From: an uncultured Collinsella sp.
Lineage (GTDB): Bacteria > Actinomycetota > Coriobacteriia > Coriobacteriales > Coriobacteriaceae
Length of the DNA: 53,420 nucleotides
Direction of reading: 5' to 3'
Assembly (NCBI GenBank): GCA_900542125.1
Contig: UQMO01000005.1
Location: 1 to 53,420 of the forward strand
Shown: positions 40,544-49,192 of the stretch, piece after piece
Numbering within the stretch: position 1 is the first letter of the stretch
Layout: every line of letters starts with the position of its first letter
Position numbers and translations under genes: made by a program
Notes under the pieces: model-generated
Told to the model about the DNA's origin: nothing
The model's input: only the letters and a program-made list of their open reading frames with translations
Database searches by the model: none

Positions 40544-43102
40544 ATGGAATTTTACGCAAGCTGCCCCGAGGGCTTTGAGTCCGCACTCGCCGATGAGCTT
40601 AAACGCCTCGGGCTTTCGCATGTTCGCCGGCTGAAGGGCCGCGCTACATTTGAGGGCGAGCTCGAAGAAGGCTACCGCGCCTGTCTGTGGTCGCGCCTGG
40701 CGAGCCGTGTGTTCGTGGTACTCGGGCGCTTTGAGGCGCAGGATGCCGATGAACTGTACGATAGCGTTTACGACATCGCCTGGGAGAGCATCGTCCGCCC
40801 CGGCGCCACCATCGCCATTACCGCCCGCGGCGTGACCGAGCAGCTGCGCAACACGCGCTTCTCGGCCCTGCGCGCCAAGGACGCATTGTGCGACCGCCTG
40901 GCCGAGACCACGGGCCGTCGCGCCGACGTCGATGCCGCCGACCCCGATGTTCACCTACTGCTTTCGTTGCGCCAGCGCCGCGCGAGCATAAGCCTAGACC
41001 TTTCGGGCGACCCGCTGTTCAAGCGCCTGCCGCCCGCGGCGACCCGTGCCGGCGAGGGCGCGCACGTGCTGCGCCCCGACTACGCCGCTCTGGTGCTGGC
41101 GCAGGTCGGCTGGACCGCACTGTGCGAGCGCGAGCTGACGGCCGATGATTACGAGAATGAAGCCCTGCCCACGCTGATCGATGCCTCGTGCGCCGGCGGC
41201 GGTCTGCTGCTGGAGGCCGTGAATATCCTGACCGACCGCGCCCCGGGTGCCGCACGCAAGCACTGGGGTTTTGAGGGCTGGCAGCTGCATGATGCCGACC
41301 TATGGGAACAACTGCTTGCCGAGGCGCGCGAGCGCGAGGCGACGGCGCGCGAGCGCCAGGCGCGCATCGTGGCCGTAGACATCGACCCCGCCGCCCGCAA
41401 GACTGCCGAGCGTATGATCAAGTGCGCCGGCTACAAGCGTTTCGTCGACTTCTGCGCTGCCAAACCAGCCACCGTGCTGGACCATGCAGGCGCTGTCGCC
41501 GGCGCCGCCGTAGTCGCAGACACCACCGAGACCCCGCTTTCGCTCATGCACGACGCCATGACGCTGGTCGGCGAGCTGCGCCGCGCGCCCGAACTCGCTT
41601 CGGCACCGGTCGCCACGCTCGCCCGCGATGGCCTTATGGCCCGCGCGCTCCATGCCGAGCCTGCGCGCTCCATCGCCGTCATGCCCAATAACGAGGAGGC
41701 GGCTATTGAGGCCTGGCCCTCGCTCGACCACGCCGCCGCGGCATTCGAAGCTGCGACCAGCGCAGATGCCGAACAGCAGACCGCAGACGCTCAAGACGAA
41801 GCCGCCGACACTCCCATGCCCGAACCTGCCGCCACGCTCGACCTGGGCGACGGCAAGCCGCTGCCCGTGCTCATCCCCGAGTCCGAGCAGTTCGCCAACC
41901 GCCTGCGCAAGAACGCCCGCCTGCGTCGCAAGTGGGCAAAGCGCGAGGGCGTGAGCTGCTACCGCGTCTACGATGCCGACCTGCCCGACTACTCCGCCGC
42001 CATTGACCTGTACGAAGGCTGCCCGCAGACGCCGGGCCGCTGGCTCGTCATCGCCGAATACGCCGCGCCCAAGACCATCGATCCCACGCTGGCCCAGGCC
42101 CGCATGCTCGACATCTTGGCCATCGCGCCGCGCATCCTAGATGTTCCCGCCGAGCATGTGCACGCCAAGGCCCGCATGCGTTCGCGCGGCGGCTCGCAGT
42201 ACGGCAAGCAGGGTGCCGGCAAGGGCGGATCGGGCGAGCGTGCCAACATCGTGCGCCGTCGCCTGCCGCTCATCGAAGAGGGCGGCCTTACCTTTGCCGT
42301 CAACTTTGACGACTATCTGGATGTGGGCATCTTCCTGGACCACCGCGTCACCCGCAACCTGGTGCGCGAGCACGCCAAACAGGCACGCCGCTTCCTCAAC
42401 CTGTTCGCCTACACCGGCACCGCCACCTGCTATGCGGCAGACGGCGGCGTCGAGGAGACCGTGACGGTCGACCTTTCCAACACCTATCTGGACTGGGCCG
42501 AGCGCAACATGCGCCAGAACGGCTTTGTGGGCCCGCAGCATCACTTTGTGCGCGATGACGTGCTCGCCTGGATTCGCGACCAACGCCAGACGCGCAACCG
42601 CTGGGACCTGATTTTTGTCGACCCGCCCACGTTTTCGAACTCGTCCAAGATGGGCCGTCGCACCTGGGATGTCCAACGCGACCATGTTGAGCTTTTGGCC
42701 GGCGCATCGCGCCTGCTCGCACAGGGCGGACATGCCATCTTTAGCTGCAACCTGCGCGGCTTTCGCCCCGAGACGCGCAAGCTCGCACGCGCGGGCGTCG
42801 TGCTGGAGGACATTACGGCGCAGACCATCCCCGAGGATTTCGCACGCAACCAGAAGGTGCATCATTGCTATATCGTGCGCCGACTGCCCATCGAGGACGC
42901 CATGGCCGAGGTCGGTTTTAGCGCCGAGGAGATTGCCGAGCGAACCGAGGAGCTGCGCAACCCCGAGGCGCGCAAGCCTCGTGCAGCAGCGCCCGCGCAC
43001 GCGCAGGCCGGCGACCGAGGACCGCGCGGCGACGGCAAGCCCGCCTGCGCAGGCAAGCCCAAAAAGAAGAAGTTCTACGCCAGCAAGCCCAAGGGCAAAT
43101 AA
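40544..43102 (+). CDS. rlmKL: RlmKL-type 23S rRNA methyltransferase with an apparently degenerate RlmL half
   Basis: This 852-residue protein resembles E. coli RlmKL (702 residues), which methylates 23S G2445 (N2) and G2069 (N7). Residues 1-155 include the THUMP region. The first methyltransferase domain should contain DPMCGSGT and NPPY, but here motif I reads DASCAGGG (near 213) and no (N/D)PP(Y/F) is present. Instead there is a long Ala- and Glu-rich stretch (about 310-430). The C-terminal RlmK half looks intact: NLFAYTGTATCYAADGG and FVDPPTFSNSSKM with D693. So the N7 activity is likely kept and the N2 activity likely lost or altered. A basic low-complexity tail ends in KPKKKK-rich text. 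Promoter is shared with the divergent HAD gene. Confidence 0.85.
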   Translation: MEFYASCPEGFESALADELKRLGLSHVRRLKGRATFEGELEEGYRACLWSRLASRVFVVLGRFEAQDADELYDSVYDIAWESIVRPGATIAITARGVTEQLRNTRFSALRAKDALCDRLAETTGRRADVDAADPDVHLLLSLRQRRASISLDLSGDPLFKRLPPAATRAGEGAHVLRPDYAALVLAQVGWTALCERELTADDYENEALPTLIDASCAGGGLLLEAVNILTDRAPGAARKHWGFEGWQLHDADLWEQLLAEAREREATARERQARIVAVDIDPAARKTAERMIKCAGYKRFVDFCAAKPATVLDHAGAVAGAAVVADTTETPLSLMHDAMTLVGELRRAPELASAPVATLARDGLMARALHAEPARSIAVMPNNEEAAIEAWPSLDHAAAAFEAATSADAEQQTADAQDEAADTPMPEPAATLDLGDGKPLPVLIPESEQFANRLRKNARLRRKWAKREGVSCYRVYDADLPDYSAAIDLYEGCPQTPGRWLVIAEYAAPKTIDPTLAQARMLDILAIAPRILDVPAEHVHAKARMRSRGGSQYGKQGAGKGGSGERANIVRRRLPLIEEGGLTFAVNFDDYLDVGIFLDHRVTRNLVREHAKQARRFLNLFAYTGTATCYAADGGVEETVTVDLSNTYLDWAERNMRQNGFVGPQHHFVRDDVLAWIRDQRQTRNRWDLIFVDPPTFSNSSKMGRRTWDVQRDHVELLAGASRLLAQGGHAIFSCNLRGFRPETRKLARAGVVLEDITAQTIPEDFARNQKVHHCYIVRRLPIEDAMAEVGFSAEEIAERTEELRNPEARKPRAAAPAHAQAGDRGPRGDGKPACAGKPKKKKFYASKPKGK

Positions 43103-43106
43103 ACAA

Positions 43107-43173
43107 AGTTGCGGTGGAATAGTTCCTATAAATGCCTGGCAAAGGCCCAAACAGGAACTATTTCACCGCAACT
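43107..43173 (+). terminator. Long inverted repeat, probable bidirectional terminator after rlmKL
   Basis: AGTTGCGGTGGAATAGTTCC (43107-43126) pairs with its near complement ending at 43173; the one variation is a G-U pair on the plus strand. It lies between convergent rlmKL and kdpE. There is no U-tract, so it could also be a REP-like element. Confidence 0.55.
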
Positions 43174-43197
43174 CATATTGGAATGGCGGTTGGCGAT

Positions 43198-43911
43198 CTA
43201 GCCTTGGGTGACCAATCGGTAACCGATACCCACATGCGTTTGGATATAGCGCGGATGCGCGGGGTCGGACTCGATCTTCTTGCGCAGCGTGCCCATAAAG
43301 ACGCGCAGGCTCGCCAGGTCGCTCTTGGTTGCCGTGCCCCAAATCTCGTGCAGGATAAACTGGTGCGTCAGCACCTTGTCGGCGTTATGCGCCAGCAGGC
43401 ACAGGAGCTTGTACTCGATCGGCGTCAGATGCAGCTCCTCGCCATCCATCGTGGCGATGCCGGCATCAAAATCGATATGCAGCTCACCGGTATCGAACGA
43501 GCCCTCGGAGACAACGCCGCCCGTTTGCGCATACGAAAGGCGCCTGAGCGTCGTGCGAATGCGCGCAAGCAGCTCCTCGACCGAAAACGGCTTGGTCAGG
43601 TAGTCGTCGGCGCCGGCATCGAGCGCGCGAATCTTGTCCGCGTCCTCGCTGCGCGCCGATACCACGATGATCGGCATACCCGACCATGCGCGCACCGACT
43701 CCACCACCTTGACGCCGTCCATATCGGGCAGGCCCAGATCGAGCAGCACAATGCTCGGTGCCTGCGATGAGGCGGCGGCGATGGCGGCATGGGCAGTCTC
43801 AACGGCCATATGACGCAAGCCGTGCGCCTCGAGCGCGGCAACGATAAGGTTGCGGACGGCGGGATCGTCCTCAACGACCAAGATAAGCGGTTTTACGGCA
43901 GAGTTCGGCAC
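43198..43911 (-). CDS. kdpE: KdpE-like response regulator (OmpR family)
   Basis: This 237-residue protein has a receiver domain (VVEDDPAVR, phospho-acceptor Asp in LLDLGLPDMDG, Lys in YLTKPFS) and an OmpR-type winged helix (LTPIEYKLLCLLAHNADKV, key LTPIEY; then SLRVFMGTLRKKIE and THVGIGYRL). KdpE normally activates potassium-uptake genes. The GTG at 43911, with AAGGAG 7 nt upstream, starts 4 bp past the kdpD stop, so the pair is co-translated. Position downstream of kup suggests control of that transporter. Confidence 0.9.
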   Translation of the reverse strand: MPNSAVKPLILVVEDDPAVRNLIVAALEAHGLRHMAVETAHAAIAAASSQAPSIVLLDLGLPDMDGVKVVESVRAWSGMPIIVVSARSEDADKIRALDAGADDYLTKPFSVEELLARIRTTLRRLSYAQTGGVVSEGSFDTGELHIDFDAGIATMDGEELHLTPIEYKLLCLLAHNADKVLTHQFILHEIWGTATKSDLASLRVFMGTLRKKIESDPAHPRYIQTHVGIGYRLVTQG

Positions 43912-43915
43912 GGCG

Positions 43916-45541
43916 CTACTCCTTATCAAACGAAACGTCGGCGACGGGAAGCTCAATCGTAAAGACCGAGCCGTGCGGGTCCGCCGCGGCAACCTCTATG
44001 CTACCGCCATGCGCCAACGCAATGGAGCGGCAGAGCGAAAGACCCAGGCCAACGCTGCGGTGGCTGTCGGCAAGACCGTGGTTGGCGGTATAGAACGACT
44101 CAAAGATCCGCTCGCGGTCCTCGGGTGCGATGCCCGGACCATCATCGGCCACCGAGCACGCCACGCGTCCATCGTCGACGCTAATCGAAATCATGATATG
44201 CGAGCCTGCGGGCGTATAGGTGATGGCGTTGTTCACCAGATTGACCACCAGCTGCACCATCAGGCGCGCATCGACGTTGACGAGCGCCGGCTCATCGCAC
44301 GCCACCACCTTAAGGTCGTGCTCGCGCACGGCAGGGTTCACGTGGCGCAGCGCCTCCTCGACGATATCGTCCATGAGCTCGAGCGTGGTCGACAGGCGCA
44401 TACCGCCGCCCTCGAGCTTGGTGATGGCGAGCAGGTTCTCGACGGTGGCGTTGAGCCATTGCGCATCCGAGCGAATGGACAGAAGCATGCCGCGGCGCGT
44501 CTGGCTATCGAGTACGGCGGTGCCGGTCGAGCCCTGGTCGAGCAGCACATCGGCATTGCCCGAAATACTGGTGAGCGGCGTGCGCAGGTCGTGCGAGATG
44601 GAGCGCAGCAGGTTGGCGCGCAGCTGCTCGTTTTTGGCGAGCACCGCCGCCTCCTCGCGGGCCTCCATGGCGCGGGCGCGATCGAGTGCCAGCTCGCCTT
44701 CGCTCACGATGGCATCGGCAAGTGTCCGCTCCTCGTGCGTCAGCACGTCGGGCTCGGCAACGATAGCCAGCACGCCCACCACCGAAGCGGGTTCGCCCGA
44801 GCGGACGAAGCCGTCGCCCGTGCGAACCGTCAGGTAGATGCCATAAAACGCCGAGCCGCCAAACGTGGCGTCGAGCGGCGTTCCCACATAGGCGGACGCC
44901 GAGAGCCGCGGCGGCATCTGCGGCGCCAGTTCATGCACCGGTGCGGCATCGCCCACGGCCGTGTATGTCGCACGCGGCAGCAGGTCATCGCCCTCGGCGT
45001 CGGCGCTGTACCACACGACCGGACAGCCCGAAAGACGCGCCAGCTGCGTCGCCATGGCATGGACAATCTGTTGCTGATCGGCGCACCGCTGCAGCATGCG
45101 GTTGGTCTCGAGCACCATATGCGTGCGGCGGTCGCTGGCGGCAGCCTGTGCCAAGGCGCGGCGCAGGGCCAACGCAATCGAGCTCGACACAAGCGAGACC
45201 ACGAACATGATGAAGAACATGCCGGGATAGCCGCGGTCGATAAGCGACAGCGAGTAGCGCGGGTCGACAAACAAGAAGTTGTAGAGCGCCACGGCGGCAG
45301 CCGAGCTCAGCAAGCAATACAGGCGACTCCAGGTAAAGAATGCGCACAGCTGAACGGCGAACACATAGACGATCATGATGCTCGGCGCGAGACCCGGATG
45401 GTCGAGCAGCGCGCCCACAATCGTCGCCGCGACCAGCAGCCCCACTGATACGCAGGCGTCATACAGAGGAGTGCGGCGCGTCAGCGTTGTGCGCCGCCAC
45501 CAAAAGCTATCGGCAATATCGCCGTCCGTACGGACGTCCAT
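43916..45541 (-). CDS. kdpD: Shortened KdpD-like sensor histidine kinase
   Basis: At 541 residues this is much shorter than E. coli KdpD (about 890). It lacks the N-terminal KdpD and universal-stress-type cytoplasmic domains, and so the region known to bind c-di-AMP in some KdpD proteins. It keeps the DUF4118 four-helix membrane domain (about 28-125, with FLFVDPRYSL), a GAF-like domain, HisKA with the phospho-acceptor His of ISHDLRTPLTS (near 316) and the ATPase boxes N (VNNAITYTP), G1 (DDGPGI) and G2 (GLGLSLC). It would pass potassium or turgor signals to KdpE. kdpFABC is not in the window; kup is next to it. Confidence 0.88.
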   Translation of the reverse strand: MDVRTDGDIADSFWWRRTTLTRRTPLYDACVSVGLLVAATIVGALLDHPGLAPSIMIVYVFAVQLCAFFTWSRLYCLLSSAAAVALYNFLFVDPRYSLSLIDRGYPGMFFIMFVVSLVSSSIALALRRALAQAAASDRRTHMVLETNRMLQRCADQQQIVHAMATQLARLSGCPVVWYSADAEGDDLLPRATYTAVGDAAPVHELAPQMPPRLSASAYVGTPLDATFGGSAFYGIYLTVRTGDGFVRSGEPASVVGVLAIVAEPDVLTHEERTLADAIVSEGELALDRARAMEAREEAAVLAKNEQLRANLLRSISHDLRTPLTSISGNADVLLDQGSTGTAVLDSQTRRGMLLSIRSDAQWLNATVENLLAITKLEGGGMRLSTTLELMDDIVEEALRHVNPAVREHDLKVVACDEPALVNVDARLMVQLVVNLVNNAITYTPAGSHIMISISVDDGRVACSVADDGPGIAPEDRERIFESFYTANHGLADSHRSVGLGLSLCRSIALAHGGSIEVAAADPHGSVFTIELPVADVSFDKE

Positions 45542-45570
45542 CAGCGCCCCGCCCCTCTCTCAAAAACAAA

Positions 45571-45622
45571 AACCACCACAAAGGGACAGGCACCTTTGTG
45601 GTGGTTTCCCTTGTGGTGGTTC
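45571..45622. repeat. Inverted repeat related to the ACAAAGGGACAG palindromes
   Basis: AACCACCACAAAGG (45571-45584) pairs exactly with 45593-45606, followed by a further partial copy of the right arm to 45622. The loop GACAGGCA continues the ACAAAGGGACAG text common to the elements at 34818 and 48068. Confidence 0.75.
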
Positions 45623-45652
45623 CAAGTGTATAGCCTTTGCAACCGGCGGTCG

Positions 45653-45847
45653 CTAGACAAACAGCACGTGCGCGAGCAGTGCGCACACGCACGCCGCGAC
45701 AAGCACCGTCACCACGATCGAAATCACGCGGTCGGCCATATCCATGTTGGCCCGATTCGTAAAGAACCGATCTTCGGCAGCATCGGCGCGTACCTCACGC
45801 ACCAGCTCGGTCGCAAGATCGCAACCGTCAAGCACCTTTGCATCCAT
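45653..45847 (-). CDS. 64-residue single-pass membrane protein beside kup and kdpD
   Basis: No family is recognised. The protein has a charged N-terminal half (MDAKVLDGCDLATELVREVR and following) and one strongly hydrophobic helix at about 42-62 (ISIVVTVLVAACVCALLAHV) ending two residues before the C-terminus. The ATG at 45847 is supported by a strong GGGAGGA site 4-5 nt upstream; a longer frame to 45877 has none. It lies between kup and kdpD on the same strand. By position it could be a small accessory subunit or regulator of Kup or KdpD, comparable in size only to small potassium-transport peptides such as KdpF. This is inference. Confidence 0.65.
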   Translation of the reverse strand: MDAKVLDGCDLATELVREVRADAAEDRFFTNRANMDMADRVISIVVTVLVAACVCALLAHVLFV

Positions 45848-45916
45848 GGTTTCCTCCCAGGACTCAATCCCCGTCAATACAAACCCGCCCGTTCGCAGAC
45901 AAACCTCGAGCGTCGA

Positions 45917-47944
45917 CTACGGCCGCTCGTTGGGGGCCAGGCGCTGCATCTTGTTCACGGCCTTGAACTTGGTGAACAGCGGCACGTACTCAAAGCTCAC
46001 GTTGGAGTTCTCCAGGCCGTACCAGCGTGCAGGGGTGCCGGCGGCGCGGCGGATGATGTACTTGAGCGTGATGGCCGTACGCTCGCTCGGCTCCACATCG
46101 CTTTCAGGCGCCAGAAGCTTACGAATCAGGACGAACTTGAACGTACCGATGTTACCCGGATCCTTGTAGACCGAGTAGTCATGCGTCTGCGCCGGCAGCT
46201 CGCCGGTGGCAGCCAGGTCCTGAACGACCTGACGCAGATAGGCATTGACGCGCTGGTTAATCTTGTAGCCCAGGTACAGATGCACGCGGAACACGTAGTC
46301 GGTGCCGAACGTCTCGACCGAATAGGCAAAGGTATGCGGCTCGTCCATGGTCTCGACATTCACGAACCACCAGGCGCGAGCGCGCTTGGGATGCTTGTCC
46401 AAGATCGAGTAGACGATATCACGGTCGATGTAATCGGTATGGGTGTCCTTGGTCAGGTACACGACGTTGTCGCTCAGGCGCTCGTAGCGATCGTCATCGC
46501 GCAGGCGCTTGAGCTGCGGCAGGTAGCTGCGCAGCGGCAGCAGCGTAAACTGGCGCTGCTCAACAGCCGTGCCGTTGTACCAGCACACCATGATGCCCAT
46601 GATGAGTGCAGCCATGAGGATGGTGAAGTAGCCGCCGTGGAAGAACTTGGTGAGCGAGCTCACGAAGAAGAAGCCTTCGAGCAAAAGGAAGAAGGCCGCG
46701 AAGATCCACGGAGCAACCTTGAGCTTGCGCTCCTCGTGCAGGTAGAAGAAGAGCAGCAGCGTGGTGCACATCATAGTCAGCGTAATGGCAAGGCCGTAGG
46801 CGGCTTCCATATGCGCCGAGTTCTGGAACAGCAGCACCACGATGACGCAGCCGACAAGCATGACGTTGTTGACCATGGGGATGTAGAGCTGGCCCTTGGT
46901 CTCGGCAGGGTAGAAGACCTGCATGTGCGGCATAAGGTCCAGACGGCTGGCCTCGGACACCAGCGAGAATGCGCCGGTGATGAGCGCCTGCGAGGCGATG
47001 ATGGCCGCGATGGTGGAAAGGCCGACGGCAAACGGGCGCAGGCCCGGGGCGAGCATCTGGTAGAACGGGTTGAGGTCGGCAATGCCCATGAGCTCGGGGT
47101 TGGCAGCGTTGTTCATAAGCCAAGCACCCTGGCCCATATAGGAAAGCAGCAGGCAGCACTTAACGAACGGCCAGGTGGCGTAGATGTTGCCGCGGCCGAC
47201 GTGGCCCATGTCGGAGTAGAGCGCCTCGGCACCGGTGGTGGCGAGGAAGCAGCTGCCCAGAATCATGATACCCGCGTGGTTGTTGGGGCTCAGCAAAAAG
47301 GCGATGCCGCGCACCGGGTTGAGGCACAGCAGCACGGCGGGGTGCTGGAAGACAAAAAACAGACCCGTGCCGCCCAGGAACAGGAACCACAGCGTCATGA
47401 TGGGGCCAAAGGCGTGACCGATCTTGGCCGTACCGATGCGTTGCACCAAAAAGAGCGCGATGATGATGGCGAGCGTAATGGCGACGACGCGGCCCTGGTC
47501 ATCGCCCAGCACGGCATGGACCGCCGGGATGGTGCGCAGGCCCTCGATGGCCGTGGTAACGGTAACGGCCGGCGTCAGGATGCCGTCGGCGAGCAGCGCG
47601 GCGCCACCCAGCATGGCGGGGATGATAAGCCACTTGCCACAGCGCTTGACCAGGCTGTACAGGGCAAAGATGCCGCCCTCACCATGGTTATCGGCGCGCA
47701 GCGAGATGAGCACATACTTGATGGTGGTCAGCAGCGTGACCGTCCACACGACAAGGGAGAGCGCGCCAAGCACGAACTCCTCCGTCACGCTTCCGATGCC
47801 GCCGTTGCCGGCAACGAGTGCCTTGGTTACATACATGGGGCTGGTGCCGATATCGCCATACACCACGCCCAGCGTGACGAGCATCGCCGAGATGCTCACG
47901 GGAATCGCAGCGTGCGAGGCTGCCTCCTTGGCCTTCTGTTCCAT
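45917..47944 (-). CDS. kup: Kup family potassium:proton symporter
   Basis: This 675-residue protein has about 12 N-terminal transmembrane helices followed by a cytoplasmic C-terminal domain. The family's first helix motif is GVVYGDIGTSPMYV, with the later blocks DNHGEGGIFALYSL and TEALYSDMGH. It imports potassium with protons. The ATG at 47944 follows GGAGGA; a start six codons earlier overlaps that site. A TATAAT box is at 47980-47985. It heads the likely operon kup - 64-residue protein - kdpD - kdpE. No c-di-AMP (ydaO-type) riboswitch fits in the short leader. Confidence 0.95.
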   Translation of the reverse strand: MEQKAKEAASHAAIPVSISAMLVTLGVVYGDIGTSPMYVTKALVAGNGGIGSVTEEFVLGALSLVVWTVTLLTTIKYVLISLRADNHGEGGIFALYSLVKRCGKWLIIPAMLGGAALLADGILTPAVTVTTAIEGLRTIPAVHAVLGDDQGRVVAITLAIIIALFLVQRIGTAKIGHAFGPIMTLWFLFLGGTGLFFVFQHPAVLLCLNPVRGIAFLLSPNNHAGIMILGSCFLATTGAEALYSDMGHVGRGNIYATWPFVKCCLLLSYMGQGAWLMNNAANPELMGIADLNPFYQMLAPGLRPFAVGLSTIAAIIASQALITGAFSLVSEASRLDLMPHMQVFYPAETKGQLYIPMVNNVMLVGCVIVVLLFQNSAHMEAAYGLAITLTMMCTTLLLFFYLHEERKLKVAPWIFAAFFLLLEGFFFVSSLTKFFHGGYFTILMAALIMGIMVCWYNGTAVEQRQFTLLPLRSYLPQLKRLRDDDRYERLSDNVVYLTKDTHTDYIDRDIVYSILDKHPKRARAWWFVNVETMDEPHTFAYSVETFGTDYVFRVHLYLGYKINQRVNAYLRQVVQDLAATGELPAQTHDYSVYKDPGNIGTFKFVLIRKLLAPESDVEPSERTAITLKYIIRRAAGTPARWYGLENSNVSFEYVPLFTKFKAVNKMQRLAPNERP

Positions 47945-47979
47945 AAGCCGGTTTCCTCCCAACTATAATGTTCGAAGGA

Positions 47980-47985
47980 ATTATA
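47980..47985 (-). promoter_or_regulatory. -10 box of the kup promoter
   Basis: Perfect minus-strand TATAAT, about 36 bp upstream of the start codon. The -35 region 17 bp further (CATTCA) is weak. Confidence 0.5.
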
Positions 47986-48067
47986 GGTAATCGGCCTATG
48001 TTTGAATGGTACTGTTTTCCCAGCTAGATAAACATTTATACGGCCTTTAGGCCACCGCGGCGATATG

Positions 48068-48102
48068 GAATGTGACAAAGGGACTGTCCCCTTGTCACAT
48101 TC
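48068..48102. repeat. Palindrome, TGTGACAAAGGGAC family, copy 2
   Basis: Seventeen-base arms around T48085 with a single mismatch; otherwise the same as 34818-34850. It begins 2 bp past the stop of the nitroreductase gene (minus strand) and lies upstream of kup. Confidence 0.9.
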
Positions 48103-48103
48103 G

Positions 48104-48979
48104 TCATTTTCCGAGCCAATTTTTGAACCACCACTCCATGGAGCGGCTCATCTCGGCCATAAAGGGGCTCGTGTGCTTGCGGGTGTAGATATCCATGACG
48201 CGCTCCCCCACCTCGCGGGCATGCGGACGGAACATCGCGTCCATCTCGGCCACCTGCGCGTCCATGGTCGCGGCATCCGCGCGGCAGTAGCGCTCCTCGT
48301 GCACCAGGTTCACCACGGGATGCGCAATGGCCGGACGCTCCTTGCGAGGCGTGCCGACGATGAGCATCGACAGCGGCATGGTATAGGGTGGCAGGTCGAG
48401 CAGCTCGGCAACTTCCTCGGCATTCTCCACGATGTCGCCAATGTAGCAGCTTCCCAGCCCCAGGGCCTCGGCGGCAACCACGGCGTTTTGCGCGGCGATC
48501 ACGGCGTCCTGGGCCGCGATGGCAAAGTCGCCCAAACCCGGCGCGCGGCGGGGCGACTTGCCCGTACGCTCGACAAACTCGGGCTCAAAGCAGCCCACGT
48601 GCTCAAACAGATCGATCCACTTGGCATAATCGACCACAAATATTAGTGCCCAGGGCGCCTTGGCAATCATGGGCTGGTGGTCGCACAGGTCAGCCAGGCG
48701 GTCCAGCGTAGCCTGCTCGCGGATACTCACGATGGAATACATCATCATGGCGCCCGCCGACGGCGCGCGACTCGCTGCATGCAAAATCGCTGCGCGCTGC
48801 TCGTCAGTCACCGCCACGGGACGGTCGTCGTCATCACGCGCAAAGGCACGCGTGGACGAGCGATGCTCCAAGATGTCCAGCACCGCATTGCCCGTAGTCT
48901 CGACCGGATAGCCGTTCGTATCCACGCCCGCAGCTCCGCCGCAGTACTCGGCGCCCGTCATACAAACCTGCTCACCCAT
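48104..48979 (-). CDS. Nitroreductase family protein (FMN-dependent)
   Basis: This 291-residue protein has the nitroreductase fold signature: HRSSTRAFA (FMN phosphate-binding Arg), RAPSAGAMMMYSI (key APSAG), and the AAQNAVVAAEALGLGSCYIG helix and strand (key ALGLGSCYIG). The C-terminal 70 residues are an added helical segment (ARE, MAEMSRSMEWWF). Members reduce nitro compounds, quinones or flavins. The ATG at 48979 has GAGGAT upstream; the first 28 residues are not conserved in type. It is monocistronic, with a palindrome at its 3' end. The natural substrate is unknown. Confidence 0.88.
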   Translation of the reverse strand: MGEQVCMTGAEYCGGAAGVDTNGYPVETTGNAVLDILEHRSSTRAFARDDDDRPVAVTDEQRAAILHAASRAPSAGAMMMYSIVSIREQATLDRLADLCDHQPMIAKAPWALIFVVDYAKWIDLFEHVGCFEPEFVERTGKSPRRAPGLGDFAIAAQDAVIAAQNAVVAAEALGLGSCYIGDIVENAEEVAELLDLPPYTMPLSMLIVGTPRKERPAIAHPVVNLVHEERYCRADAATMDAQVAEMDAMFRPHAREVGERVMDIYTRKHTSPFMAEMSRSMEWWFKNWLGK

Positions 48980-49192
48980 AGCTCTATCCTCGCTAATTCT
49001 TTAAGAAGCCTTTACGTTTCCGTGTAATTCCCGTCCATTATCGCGCAGGTCGCCACTACATTGCGCCGTACCGCCACACATGCGCGTTAATATGGCTGAT
49101 TGTTGTGCGCAGCCCGCAAATGCAGCGCATATTTAGGTAACAATCGGGTAAACCCCCGCTTTCGTAGGTTTTAGTTTGTGAGGAGTCTCAGC

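Noticed and set aside
47945..48067. c-di-AMP (ydaO/kimA-type) riboswitch upstream of kup
   Set aside because: The leader after the -10 box is only about 35 nt, far too short, and no conserved motif is present.
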